NCBI GenBank assembly: GCA_944472135.2
Contig: CALYDD020000408.1
Coordinates: forward strand, 61,053-125,052
Direction: 5' to 3'
DNA from: Trichobilharzia regenti
Taxonomy: Eukaryota > Platyhelminthes > Trematoda > Strigeidida > Schistosomatidae
DNA: 64,000 nucleotides
The translations under genes and the position numbers were made by a program. Positions 32,096 to 42,299 of this stretch are shown here, in pieces. The stretch's first letter is position 1. Each line of letters begins with the position of its first letter. The notes under the pieces are model-generated. The model made no database searches, had not been told where the DNA came from, and saw nothing but the letters and a program-made list of their open reading frames with translations.

Positions 32096-32339
32096 GAACA
32101 AATATACGATCTATAAGTTTTGTAAGTGATAATCTGTTAACACCATCATTAAGTGAATAATATTCATCAAAGTACACTTATTAGCATAAAAACTGGTATT
32201 ATATTTGGTAGAATTAATACATTTATAAACATATAGATATGATAATAGTATTAGAATACAAGGAACCTTCGTAAAGAGGAGAATAAATAAATTTAGCACA
32301 TTTGTAAACTAAAACCATTGGTCCCTTTGATAAATTTGA

Positions 32340-32890
32340 ATAATTTAATAATTCCCATTGTAGCATTAAGAACACAATTTTCAGCGAAGAGACTCTTCAA
32401 CGAATTTATTATCAAGCTGTACAATCGTATATATATGGTTTTATAAAGAAATTATATCCGGTGAAGGAATTAGGTCAAAGGTGTAAATACATGAAATAAT
32501 AATAGTATGAAATAAATTTAAAATATTTGTGATGAGGTTCATAGTTTAAGTCAAGTGGAACAATAATTAATGTCATATATAAGATAATACATCAGGTGTA
32601 TAGATTTTGGGGAGAGGCATATAATTATAGGATTAATAGACGAATATAAAATGTTACGTAACATGGTGTGAAATTTGATAACATAGAATTTAATATTGTA
32701 AAAATAAAGATGAAAAGTATACACATGAGTAATTTTTGGTTTAAAATGTCAAATAGGTCAAGTGGAAAAGATTCAGAATGAGAGTCGTAATAATAATAAT
32801 AATAATGATAATAATAATAATAATAATCGAAGTAATAAGGGAAAGGTACATAGAATAACTAAATAAATAAAATAAATAAATGTCTATCCC
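32340..32890 (-). other. PLE 3' region and terminal repeat
   Basis: Minus-strand continuation of the PLE ORF at 32892-33411, with an (ATT/AAT)n run at about 32788-32827 and the terminal motif near 32385-32425 ('cagcgaagagactcttcaac' on the plus strand). Same family as the plus-strand 3' end at 28735-29540, so the tandem duplication lies between two inverted PLE 3' ends. Confidence 0.6.
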
Positions 32891-32891
32891 T

Positions 32892-33440
32892 CTACGGCCA
32901 AGGCAGCAGTAGGGATTGTACATACTTCTTTTGTACACAAACGTCCGGCTTAAAGTCGTAAATTGCCAAGGCCTCAGGTGTCTTTAGAAGTCTGTAACGA
33001 AGAAAACGCGGGAAGTTAGCATGAATTCTATATATGACCTTGAAATCATGGTCAGGGTTGACGGAGTGACAGAAGTCGATGAGGTGTTCTAAGATAGAGC
33101 TTCGCACACATTTCCTTTCTCCCCTGTAAAACCAAGCTGGAATATGTTCTCGTATCCGTGTGGAGAGCATTCTCTGACTACGGCCAATGTACCTTGCTCC
33201 ACAAGAGCAGGTGAACTGGTAGATGCACATGGAGGCGGTCAGACGGAGGAGCTTATCTTTTACAGAGGTAGAGAAAAATTTGCGGCTCGTGAACGTCACA
33301 TGTAATCTAGATGCAGGGAACGTTTTACTAACTGATTTAGAAAGACGATTTTTGAGCATATCTGAAGCTTGATCTCCTTTGAATTCCAAGTTCACGAATA
33401 AGGTTTTCTTTGGAACTGAGTCGGGGACCAGTTTAGACTG
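32892..33440 (-). CDS. PLE GIY-YIG endonuclease domain, intact frame
   Basis: About 180 codons open on the minus strand: 'VNLEFKGDQASDMLKNRLSK', 'TFPASRLHVTF', 'LTASMCIYQFTCSCGARYIG' (Cys-x-Cys pair and YIG), 'RSQRMLSTRIREHIPAWFYR', 'SSILEHLIDFCHSVNPDHDF' (His of the family), 'YRLLKTPEALAIYDFKPDVC', 'VQKKYVQSLLLPWP'. This is the complete linker and GIY-YIG module found at the C terminus of PLE proteins, which nicks DNA during insertion. It is the best-preserved copy in the window. The RT part is not joined to it: an inverted segment of the same region starts at 33468. Confidence 0.85.
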   Translation of the reverse strand, partial: QSKLVPDSVPKKTLFVNLEFKGDQASDMLKNRLSKSVSKTFPASRLHVTFTSRKFFSTSVKDKLLRLTASMCIYQFTCSCGARYIGRSQRMLSTRIREHIPAWFYRGERKCVRSSILEHLIDFCHSVNPDHDFKVIYRIHANFPRFLRYRLLKTPEALAIYDFKPDVCVQKKYVQSLLLPWP

Positions 33441-33467
33441 CTAATCTTTCATGTTGCACCCAACAGT

Positions 33468-33864
33468 TGGGTGCCTATTTCCAGGAAAAGGAATTTAATC
33501 CATTCACTCTGCTTTAGGATAAGGAAAATTTGTAGTTCTGATTGCGTCGACTCAGAACTTGACTTCCTGAAAGCCACACTCGCAGAAAACAGTTACCCTA
33601 ACGGATTTATTGACAGCAACATGGAAGATTAGCAGTCTAAACTGGTCCCCGACTCAGTTCCAAAGAAAACCTTACTCGTGAACTTGGAATTCAAAGGAGA
33701 TCAAGCTTCAGATATGCTCAAAAATCGTCTTTCTAAATCAGTTAGTAAAACGTTCCCTGCATCTAGATTACATGTGACGTTCACGAGCCGCAAATTTTTC
33801 TCTACCTCTGTAAAAGATAAGCTCCTCCGTCTGACCGCCTCCATGTGCATCTACCAGTTCACCA
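33468..33864 (+). pseudogene. PLE linker/endonuclease start, inverted copy
   Basis: Plus strand: 'VPISRKRNLIHSLCFRIRKI', 'DSELDFLKATLAENSYPNGF', then 'VNLEFKGDQASDMLKNRLSK' to 'SMCIYQFT', where it stops abruptly at 33862-33864. The part from 33630 on is the reverse complement of 33215-33447, so the two form inverted arms of about 230 bp around a 180-bp loop. Confidence 0.8.
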
Positions 33865-34560
33865 ATACTACTGTTGCATTTCCTTTGTCTGAATTTGTGA
33901 TAACTATATCCTTGTTATTCTTAAGGTGTTTTAGGGCTTCTGTCTCTTGTTTTGTCAGGTTAGGCTTTCCACATTTCTGTCGTTTTAATGTAAGTGCACA
34001 TTGTGCACATACTTCTTCAGCTGTTGTTTTTTGTCTATCCCACTTAGTGCTGTTTCTATTTTAGGGATGACATCCTCAGGTTTCAGCTTGTCCACCGCTA
34101 TATTGGAGTTTAGTCCCTTTTCTAATACACTTATTTCCATAGGACTTAATATATGTGATGAGAGATTGATAACCCACCTTGATTTATCGATCCCCGTTGA
34201 TTTGGGATTGTTGACTTCATTATTCTGAGATGAAGATTTCTCCTCTAATAATTTGTTGAACTTTTTGATTTGACTATTTTTCGACTTATTGAAAGTGCCA
34301 GATTTTGCATTGTTGGAGGATTGTGTTATATGATCATAATCTACTTTGGTAACTATTCCTTTTAGCTTTTGTTTTAATTGCTCAATTTCACATCTGATAT
34401 GTTGCAGATTTCTAACGATTTTGTGGATCTCTTCTTTCAGGCATAATTTTTGTAGACTTTCTATTCTGTTTCTTACTCTGTCCGTTGGAATTGGAGCTCG
34501 TAGATGTAGATACTTAGGGATGATTTCATTTTTTTAAGCATCGAATATTAAAAATACGTT
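33865..34560 (-). pseudogene. PLE N-terminal region
   Basis: Minus strand: 'IIPKYLHLRAPIPTDRVRNR', 'CEIEQLKQKLKGIVTKVDYD', 'WVINLSSHILSPMEISVLEK', 'KLKPEDVIPKIETALSG', then (frameshifted) 'LKRQKCGKPNLTKQETEALK' and 'NKDIVITNSDKGNATVV'. The last string is the start of the PLE reverse transcriptase. It is followed, in minus-strand order, not by the palm but by the inverted plus-strand segment 33468-33864, then by the minus-strand endonuclease. So the RT palm was replaced by an inverted piece. Confidence 0.75.
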
Positions 34561-34930
34561 GATTTTCATATCTTGCTTCAGTTTGTGAAAGTCGAGTGAG
34601 TTTATTGATTATTCTTCGTACAGGAAGACCAAGTTTTACACATATATTAATTTTGTATACGTTGTTACTGTTTTCTAATCCTATGAAATCTTGTCTCTAA
34701 GCCCCTTGTAATCTATATTCATACCTTCGAACTGCCATATCAAGTTGAAAATTAATTACTCTCCCTTTCACTACTATGTGGAATTAAATAAATAATAATT
34801 GTATCCATGTAAATTGATGTATATAAATGCGATTGTACAGCTGCTTTTGAGAATGAAATCGCCAAAAAGACCGCCATCTTTGCTGAACTTCTTGTTCTCT
34901 TCTTTCTAATGTCGATATGGGTATTTTCCA
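34561..34930 (+). other. PLE terminal sequence, plus orientation
   Basis: Contains 'ataaatgcgattgtacagct' and 'atgaaatcgccaaaaagacc' (34825-34880), the PLE terminal motif, and a reversed relative of the repeat block at 25.6-25.9 kb near 34690-34740. Confidence 0.5.
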
Positions 34931-35375
34931 AGAACTTCTTCTTTCAAACAATATTTCCTCTTTTTTTAAAAGTTATTTAGGTGGGGCTGGAATTCCAGTT
35001 CAACACAGTTCAACAATAACCAATTCAAATAAATAGAAAATCTATTCATCAAATTCTAATACCCAAAACACATCAGTTTATAATAAAAAAAGAATTACAC
35101 ATAGTAAAGTCTTTCTATGTCAGTTGGTTAAATGTGTGAATAAGGCATTGGCAAAAAAAGAAGAGAATCTTGGCATCTATCTCTCATGACGTTGTGTGTC
35201 AGACATTCACGCATGTGCATTAAAGTGTATTTCTTTTATTTTATTTTTTGTTTCTTAGAGCTTTCTCTTTCTTTAAAAGTATCATTTGATTTTTCAACTG
35301 ATAATGGGAACCATGTTCACGTTAGTAATTCGTTTATATTTTCAAACTGGAAATAATACATTTAACTGAATGACC
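34931..35375. other. No gene recognised
   Basis: AT-rich spacer ending in a tetranucleotide run. Confidence 0.45.
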
Positions 35376-35404
35376 TATTAATTAATTAATTAATTAATTA
35401 ATTG
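35376..35404 (+). repeat. (ATTA)n microsatellite
   Basis: About seven ATTA units directly beside the end of the next PLE. Confidence 0.9.
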
Positions 35405-36840
35405 AACAAATTAATTTAAATGAAGCGGATTTAGATAAAGCAATAATAAGACGTAATTTGTCTCAATCGTGTAATGTATTTTCACGGACAACACATTTCG
35501 AACAATCTGATCACACACGGACTTGTCACAGAAATATATATGAAATGAATAAAGAGGTAAGAGGTGAGAAAATAGGCTACCTAGGTCAAGTTAAAAGGAT
35601 ATATTCAAGGTCAAAATAACAATGAAGACCACTAAACCAAAAAGCAGAGGTAATAGTACATCTGCTATGGTATCAAAACAAATTTTACAGAGGAAGGTTT
35701 AATGTGATGACGAATTGTTGACTTGAACGCATAAAGGTGGCTTGAACTTTCTAATTGCTAGGGCTTCTACAAACTTTAGGATACGCCCTCCCCCAAACAC
35801 GTATTATAGATAGGTTTAAAAGATCTGTTAACATCAATTTTATGACCTGTCTCTATAATATATTTCGCAATAGAAGAGCTAAATCTCCTGTTCTCACCGT
35901 TAATAGGTTCTGATGATTCCATTTGTTTCTGGAGCCATTTAGGAATATGCTCTGAAGCCAGCCCTTACTTGCAGAGATCGATGAGTCCTCCCTATGTATG
36001 TGTGTCCACACGTACATTCAAATCGGTAATTACAGTGGGATGTGACGTCATTTTTCGCATGTTCGAAGTGCTTAGATAGATATAATGGCTTTACATTCTC
36101 TATTATTATGATATTAGCTGCATAAAAAGTCTTTTTAACAGCAGCGTTCAGTCTTTATCTAGTTATCAAGCTGCTATGATGCACCATATAGGGTAGCTTG
36201 ATGTACACGTCTTTCTTAGAGGTGAGTTGTAAAGTGGGTCTTGGTGTTCTGACTACTTTATATCTCCTGATGAACTTGTCTGGATAATTGTTATCAACCA
36301 GAGTTTGTGTCAACTTTCTTTCTTCTTCATCAAGCGTGTCTTCAGTGTATATTCGTTGATTTCTACTGGAGAGGCACCTTACTAAGGCTCTTTTGTACCG
36401 AACAGGGCAGAAACTGTGGTAATTAAGATAATGTCCTGTCCAGGTAGGTTTTCTATAAATATATTTTTTATTAACCCATCAAGCCGTCGACTAAGCAATA
36501 TGTCTAGGAAAGATAAACAACTATCTTCCTCTTCTACAGATGTAAGTGATACGCTATTCTGAACTTCATTCATTCGATTTAAAATTCATGTAGCAGAACA
36601 AGGCTTATCACTGATGCCTACAATATCATCTACAATACCTTCTATAAAGTGGCACATTTTTGATTGAATCCTCCGATAAATTCTCAATGTACGACATATA
36701 AATATCTGCTAAAAGTCCGTGTGTTATCAGATTGTTCGAAATGTGTTGCGCAAATACATTACACGAACCAGACAAATTAAGTCTTCTCATTGCTTTATCT
36801 AAATTCATAAAGGGAACTAATTGTTTTAAATTTTTGAAGA
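35405..36840 (-). mobile_element. PLE with inverted terminal repeats
   Basis: Plus-strand 35430-35560 ('atttagataaagcaataata', 'cgtgtaatgtatttt', 'cacatttcgaacaatctgat') is the reverse complement of 36705-36815. Between them the minus strand carries a 5'-truncated PLE: RT piece 'PLYRRYC' (a decayed YxDD region), 'NEVQNSVSLTSVEEEDSCLS', 'FLDILLSRRLDG', 'YLNYHSFCPVRYKRALVRCL', 'FIRRYKVVRTPRPTLQLTSK', and a decayed GIY-YIG part ('CNYRFECTCGHTYIGRTHRS'). Frameshifted and with stops. A second copy of this family's 3' part is at 62.7-63.26 kb. Confidence 0.8.
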
Positions 36841-36944
36841 GAATTTGTTTAGAAAGAACATATCTGGTTTCTTTCTCTTTTTTCCCCTTGCATTCTATGT
36901 AAACAATAAAGTTCCGAGCTATTTGAAGCTTTTGACTGACTAAC

Positions 36945-38300
36945 TAACTGACTGGTTTCAGCATATAGAACTTCGCACAGATATGCAGCACTTCGAGTTG
37001 TTAACCCACCTTCTTCTACCACACAAACCAAGACAACAGAGTAAACAGAGGTTCAAAAGACAAATAATAAACAAAAGTGTGAGGAGGGGAAATGAATAGT
37101 GATATGGAAGGGCAATGAAGTTTTATTGGATGGGTGTGACAAATCACAAAAAGTGACTGCATCTGCACCAACCATTGAGAACTAGGATTTTCAGTCTTAT
37201 CACCAGTTGTCTGTCTTCAGCCGTCATTGGTTCTTACCATCTCGAAGACCTCAACCAGCCTGCTAGCTAGCTAGTGAGTCAATACCTTTCCATATGACTG
37301 GCTAGCTGGTTCAGACTAACTGTGATGGATTTCACTGACTAATGAGGCTATCTTTTCTGACCTGAACAATCCTATTTCAGTCAGCTAAGATTGCCCATCG
37401 TCGAGGAAGGCGATGGCTAGGTGTGCATGAGTAACACGTGTCCCAACCATCTCAGTCAATCGATGTAACTGCTTCACAATCTCGATGATCGATTTTCACT
37501 CTCACTTACCTAGCACTCAACTGAAGCCTAAAGTCAGTACTGCTCACCCAGTTACACAGACCAGTTAACATGGGAGATAGAAGGCAAGCGCCTATGATCA
37601 AAGACAGCTATCCAGCACTCTCGTGTTTTTCCCATTTTCAATGGCCATTTTTCACAGCCAGCCATGAAGCGGTGATATATATATGGTGGTCTCTCTTTCT
37701 GTTGCTCTCTTAGTCTGTGACCATTTCACTTTGATAAACCTGTCTCCTCTAACAATGTATATTCCCTTATATTATATATAATATGTGTGTTTGTTGACAG
37801 TCTGACCTTGGTGACATGTATCCATATAAATTGTGTGTTTGTTGACATGTCTGCTATATTTTGCTATGTATATATGGATCGATACTCCATTATAATTAGC
37901 CAATCATGTTAAGACTGTCTATTGATTTGTCCACTCACTTGTTTGGAAATTCAGATATATATTTTTGCTCGGACACTCTTATGTGACTTGGATTCTCCTT
38001 GTGTTTGGAAAATAGAAGTATCATCGCAAACCTAGTGGTTTTCTGATTTCCGTCTTTCTTGCGTCAGGACTATTAAATTCTCGACCAGTACATAACAATA
38101 ATTTGGCGACGAGTACATAACAAGCGGGAAGGAGAGAATTTCTGAGGTGTGATGCACACATCCTTTGATCTACAGCCAGCCAGATATCATATTTACAAGG
38201 TCAGAGATGGAGTGATTTGGTAAATGTCAAACGAGCCTTCTATATTCGTGCTGAGATTTTGTCACATATCAATCGACTGGGTCTGACTGATGCAACTTCC
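36945..38300 (-). mobile_element. LINE-X (copy D), split by an LTR
   Basis: Minus strand shows the shared 3' untranslated part (36945-37140) and decayed tail ('gttgaggtctt', 'ggcgatggctagg', 'cgaggaaggcgatgg' on plus), and upstream of the LTR 'RAFYIRAEILSHINRLGLTD'-like residues (about 38230-38290). The LTR at 37673-38122 interrupts it. Confidence 0.7.
37673..38122 (+). mobile_element. LTR insertion, probably Ty3/gypsy-like solo LTR
   Basis: 450 bp, TG...CA ended, flanked by AGCGG at 37668-37672 and 38123-38127. Near the 3' end the string 'gtacataaca' occurs twice with 'ataatttggcgacga' between. TTTGGCGACGA looks like leader sequence just after an LTR in many Ty3/gypsy elements, so the insert seems to be one LTR plus about 15 bases of internal sequence and a second LTR end. 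Confidence 0.7.
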
Positions 38301-38509
38301 CATATAGGTGAAGTTTCGGTAGCAGTGGTGTTGTATTTACTGGTTTGGACCGCTAACTTTACACTCAACCCTCCCGCACCCCTCTTTCCCTAGCTTACTA
38401 TCGGCCTGTAAACTATACCATACGTCTTAACGTTATAATGCAAACATCTCAAAAGCCCAACTCAGTTACACGTACTCAAGTCTGTAGAGGCTGAAAACAA
38501 CTTGAAACG

Positions 38510-39490
38510 ATTGAATTCTAACTATAGATAGTATCATATTCACCAGAGAATAAGACATCTTCCTTATTCATAGGCTACCTCGAACAGACACAACTGAGCT
38601 CTGCTATCAGAGGAACAACCTACTATCGCCGATATATTGATGACATATTTGTTGCTTGCAACGAGATGGATCATGCATTGGTATCATATGATCGCCTAGA
38701 TGAGACCCATCCAAACATCAAATTCACCATGGGATATGAACATAATAATGAGTTCAATTTTCTGGATCTAAATTTAGAAAGAACAAACGAAGGCATGATC
38801 GAAAAGTTCATCTATAGAAAAGAAACCTGGACTGGACAATATCTTCACTACACTAGCTTCTGTCCTATAAGCTATAAACGTAGATTAGTGAGAACTTTGT
38901 ACAAGGTCGAAGAAGAATTAGGTTTCTTTGAGAAATGTCTAAGAGATAATTGATACCCAAAGGGATTTATACAAAAGTATAGATAAGAAAAAGATAAGAA
39001 AGGAAAACACCCAACTGTAGAAAAGAAGAAAGTGTTTTATTTGTCTCCCATTCAAAGACGATGCAGTGTCACAAAAGATTGACGAAACAATGAAAGGTGC
39101 AATGAAAAGAAGCTTCCCTGCTGCTTAACTCATGACATTATACAGCACCACTTCTTCTATAATCCACTCAAAAGTGGATAAATACCCTTCTGATGTTACC
39201 TCCAACTGCAATTATGAATTTACGTGTACATGTGGGAGAAAGTACATTGGAAGGACGGAAAGAAGAAACCTGTGCCTGAAGGGAAGCAAATATTCTCAGA
39301 GTGCAATTACCAGACACATATTGTTGATACCGGACATCTCTCGTAGATATTTCTAAGTCCTTGAAAATATTAAACAGACAAATGACAGCAAATTTACTAC
39401 GATTTGCCGAAGCGGTCACAATCGAACGATTCAAACCAGAATTATGCATACAAAAAGAGATTGTAATTAATCTCTCACTCCCTTGGTAAA
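38510..39490 (+). pseudogene. PLE, RT and endonuclease remnants
   Basis: Plus strand: 'RGTTYYRRYIDDIFVACNEM' (catalytic YIDD), 'HPNIKFTMGYEHNNEFNFLD', 'LNLERTNEGMIEKFIYRKET', 'WTGQYLHYTSFCPISYKRRL'; then a stop after 'CLRDN', broken linker, and a GIY-YIG part 'KVDKYPSDVTSNCNYEFTCT' and 'CGRKYIGRTERR' at 39165-39265, then 'LLRFAEAVTIERFKPELCIQ' in another frame, ending before 39490. Same family as copy 1 at 2.7 kb, but the RT thumb is better kept. Confidence 0.8.
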
Positions 39491-40250
39491 TGAATTTTGA
39501 TTTTGATTACATTAATAATTAGTCATCTAAATCAGTGAGTTCAACTCACTGAACAAATCTCAATCTTATAAACTGTAATCGCTTTTGTTTCTACTTTTTT
39601 GAGTTACTATGTGAACCTGTGGTGAGAGCTGGCTGTTAGTCAAAATTGGTGGACAGTAATTTACGTCAATGTTTGAGACCCCTGAATATTGGTCGTGAGA
39701 AAAATGAAAACAAAGGCTTTGCGTAGGCGGATACAGTTAACATATAGATGATCTGACATCCAAGAAACAGCCACAAAGAGATGCAAGGTTAACTTTCCGT
39801 GAGAAACAACCAATCGGAAGACTGTGTTTTTCTACTAACAATAATCTATAATATGTACATGAAAATCTATAAATATGTGTTGATTTCCCTAATAAACGAT
39901 CTGTTTCCTGGCCCTTGTTTTCTGTCGTTACAACCCTAAAGGGTAACACTGTTTGTTAATCTTTTCTGTTTTCTGTCTTACCCCTCCCCCCTCTTTTCTA
40001 CTTTGAAAGCCATAAATTGAAGACGGAAACTTAAACAAAAAAGTTGTAATGCTTGCATTTTGGATGCGTCAATTTGATGGTATTTCTCTCTTCTCTACTA
40101 CCACTTAAACATTAAAGTATGTTATTATTATCTATATAAGCATTTTAATTTCAGGTAGTGGTGTGCAGCTGATGAGAACCTATGAAATTGAATGACGATA
40201 TCATTTTATACAGCAAATCTAGTCTTTCTTTCTTTATCGAAACTTATTAA
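39491..40250 (+). other. PLE 3' region, interrupted by a solo LTR
   Basis: Matches 21080-21530: 'ataaactgtaatcgctttt', 'taaacattaaagtatgtta', 'ggtagtggtgtgcagctgat', 'gaatgacgatatcatttta'. The LTR at 39618-39932 is the only large difference, so 21.1-21.2 kb serves as the empty site. Confidence 0.7.
39618..39932 (+). mobile_element. Solo LTR (same family as 19093-19442)
   Basis: Starts TGTGGTGAGAGC, ends GTCGTTACA. Contains 'ctataaatatg' and AATAAA in 'ccctaataaacgatctg', consistent with LTR promoter and polyadenylation signal. The flanks have AACC on the left and AACCC (offset by one base) on the right. Confidence 0.8.
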
Positions 40251-40394
40251 GGGGACCCAAGTGTACGAAATACTTCTGTTTTCTTCCTTCATATTACAAT
40301 GAGATTCATCTTGATTCAAGTTTCAGAACTTCACAAGAAAGGAAAAGACAACAACCACAACATTAACTGTCAACAGTTTAGTGACTTCACCTTC

Positions 40395-40700
40395 ACTTCT
40401 ATAGAAGAAAAATGAACCAGCCTAATTCATATGAACTGTGATCAAGATTTGACCGGTTAGTTGCAAAAAAATTGAGCACCGAGTGATAAGTAGACATTTA
40501 TAAAATTATATTTGTAAATTCTCAGCGAAATTGAAATGATTAATTCCAACGCTTCGTTCGGTAATCTGGTCCGAACTCCTTCAGGGAAATTAATCGAAAT
40601 TAACACAACGGAGGTTTATATATAAAAGGAACATCTCTTGTTTCTGAAACTTTGTCCAATCATGAGCGATGAAACAGGCATCAACAGGTATAATAAACAA
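40395..40700 (-). mobile_element. PLE terminal fragment with hairpin
   Basis: Repeat-like segment in which 'gaactgtgatcaagatttga' (about 40434) recurs at 40711 as 'gaactgtgatcaaaaatttg'. The minus strand at 40547-40584 folds as a hammerhead-like hairpin: CUGAAGGA, stem GUUCGG/CCGAAC, GAAGCGUU. No coding frame. Confidence 0.45.
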
Positions 40701-40907
40701 AAATTGTATGAACTGTGATCAAAAATTTGACCTCAGACTTTGAAAATTAGTCTACTTTTGTTAAAATATGTGTATATGCAGTATATAATGGCGTGTGTGT
40801 GTGTGGGTGAACAGTCATAAAACATTTGTTATTCTCTCCATAAGAAGACGTAGACAATCGGGAATTTGACCAAGTGTGACTAGTTGTTGATATATATCCA
40901 ATTTTAT

Positions 40908-41265
40908 CTATTAGTCAGGATTTGCCATGCATCCATCAGCTAAAATCACACCTTCACGTCTGTTCAAACTGTTGGGATTCACCCATATATGCACGGGTTC
41001 TGCAGTCAGTCTTTCTTTATATGGACCAAAACCTTTCTGTAAAACCTTAGTCTTATCAAAATCGATTTTGTGTCCCTTTTTCCATCGAATGCAGTGCAAT
41101 CGCTGAGTTGTTTTCTAGCTTCTTCAAGTCTGCAGAGGTCTTTGAAACCATCTTTAGACATTGTTTATGCTCTTTCACTCTTATATTTACTTGTCTGGAA
41201 GTTTCTCCTAGATATATGGCGTTACAATCCCCACAATGAACCAGCCTACTTATTAGACACATGTA
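40908..41265 (-). pseudogene. PLE GIY-YIG endonuclease, other family
   Basis: Minus strand: 'HCGDCNAIYLGETSRQVNIR' (CxxC, then YLG in place of YIG), 'VKEHKQCLKM', 'LKKLENNSAIALHSMEKG', then a frameshift and 'HKIDFDKTKVLQKGFGPYKE', 'RLTAEPVHIWVNPNSLNRRE', 'GVILAD'. This C-terminal arrangement (SAIA-H, HxxDF, RL-AE) differs from the PLEs at 24-33 kb and resembles the families at 56.3 and 60.0 kb. Confidence 0.7.
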
Positions 41266-41289
41266 TAAGTAGTCTAGTCTATTAAGTAT

Positions 41290-41900
41290 ACATCAATATA
41301 AATATATCACATACTGCCTACATAACTATTATAACTCATGTTCATTGTCAGTATCAAATACATATTACTAAATTAAGACATCATATATATGAGAGAAAAA
41401 ATAAATAGATATGTATGTATAAGAATTCATGTCATATGCTCAGAAGACACCAAATGACTTACGTAAATCCGTCTGTGACAGACGATGTGTATATAACATG
41501 ATAGGGAATAGATAAGCAAGGAACATTCTTTCTTAAGAGTAATAATATTTGTATAATTTTAATGATTTCTACGTTTAATTATATCTTCAAGTTTGTCTCA
41601 GCATGAATTAATAGGACACATGTTCTATCCCATTGGAAAACAGATGACTTAAACATATGTGTGTGGAAGTAAGTTCAAAGGAGCTTTTAGTGGCAAAACT
41701 GTTTTGCTTAACAGTGAATCATGTATGTATTTTATAATTTTAAAAAAATTATAAGAATTAGATAGTCTACCAAGATTGTTTAATTAAAACAAATGATCTT
41801 GTCCTTGAGAATTTTATTGAATTTGTGTTATTAATCAATTTATCTCAAGGTCAGCTTAGAAAATACGTTCAAAAAAGCGATCAAACAATCAGTGATTTAA
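41290..41900. other. No gene recognised
   Basis: AT-rich sequence without repeats that I could match. Confidence 0.45.
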
Positions 41901-41904
41901 GGTA

Positions 41905-42296
41905 ATTATTATCATTATTGTTCCCCTTAGTTTCAACAGCACCAATCCACTTTGTTCCATTTTCCGAGGTCCTTTTTTAGCTGGTCTTACGTTCGTCCGG
42001 AACCTCTCTCCCTCCGCTTCTCACGATCTCCTTGTCATGTCAATGTTTGACCACAGTCCAACTCGATGTGTCCCATCTGGGTTCTACTCGAGTGATGGCT
42101 TGCACTGAGCGTGATGTCATCCGATGGTCACCTCATTGTATGTCCAATATTTGTTGAGCGATAGGTCCTCAGGTGGTTCGTTCCATTGAAGAGTTTCCTG
42201 TTGCTAATTCTTTCTGGCCTGCCTTTTCATCTCCAATATGCAGCCAGCCAGCGAAGGAAGCAGCTGTTGATAAGATGCTGCAGCTGTCTCACACAA
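41905..42296 (-). pseudogene. RTE-like LINE, C-terminal end
   Basis: Minus strand: 'LQHLINSCFLRWLAAYW' (compare 'TFINSCLHS' elsewhere), 'ISNRKLFNGTNHLRTYRS', 'ITRVEPRWDT', 'KRTSENGTKWIGAV', then a 3' tail of ATT/AAT units near 41905-41920. Frameshifted. It abuts the CR1-like LINE of opposite strand. Confidence 0.6.
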
Positions 42297-42299
42297 CAG

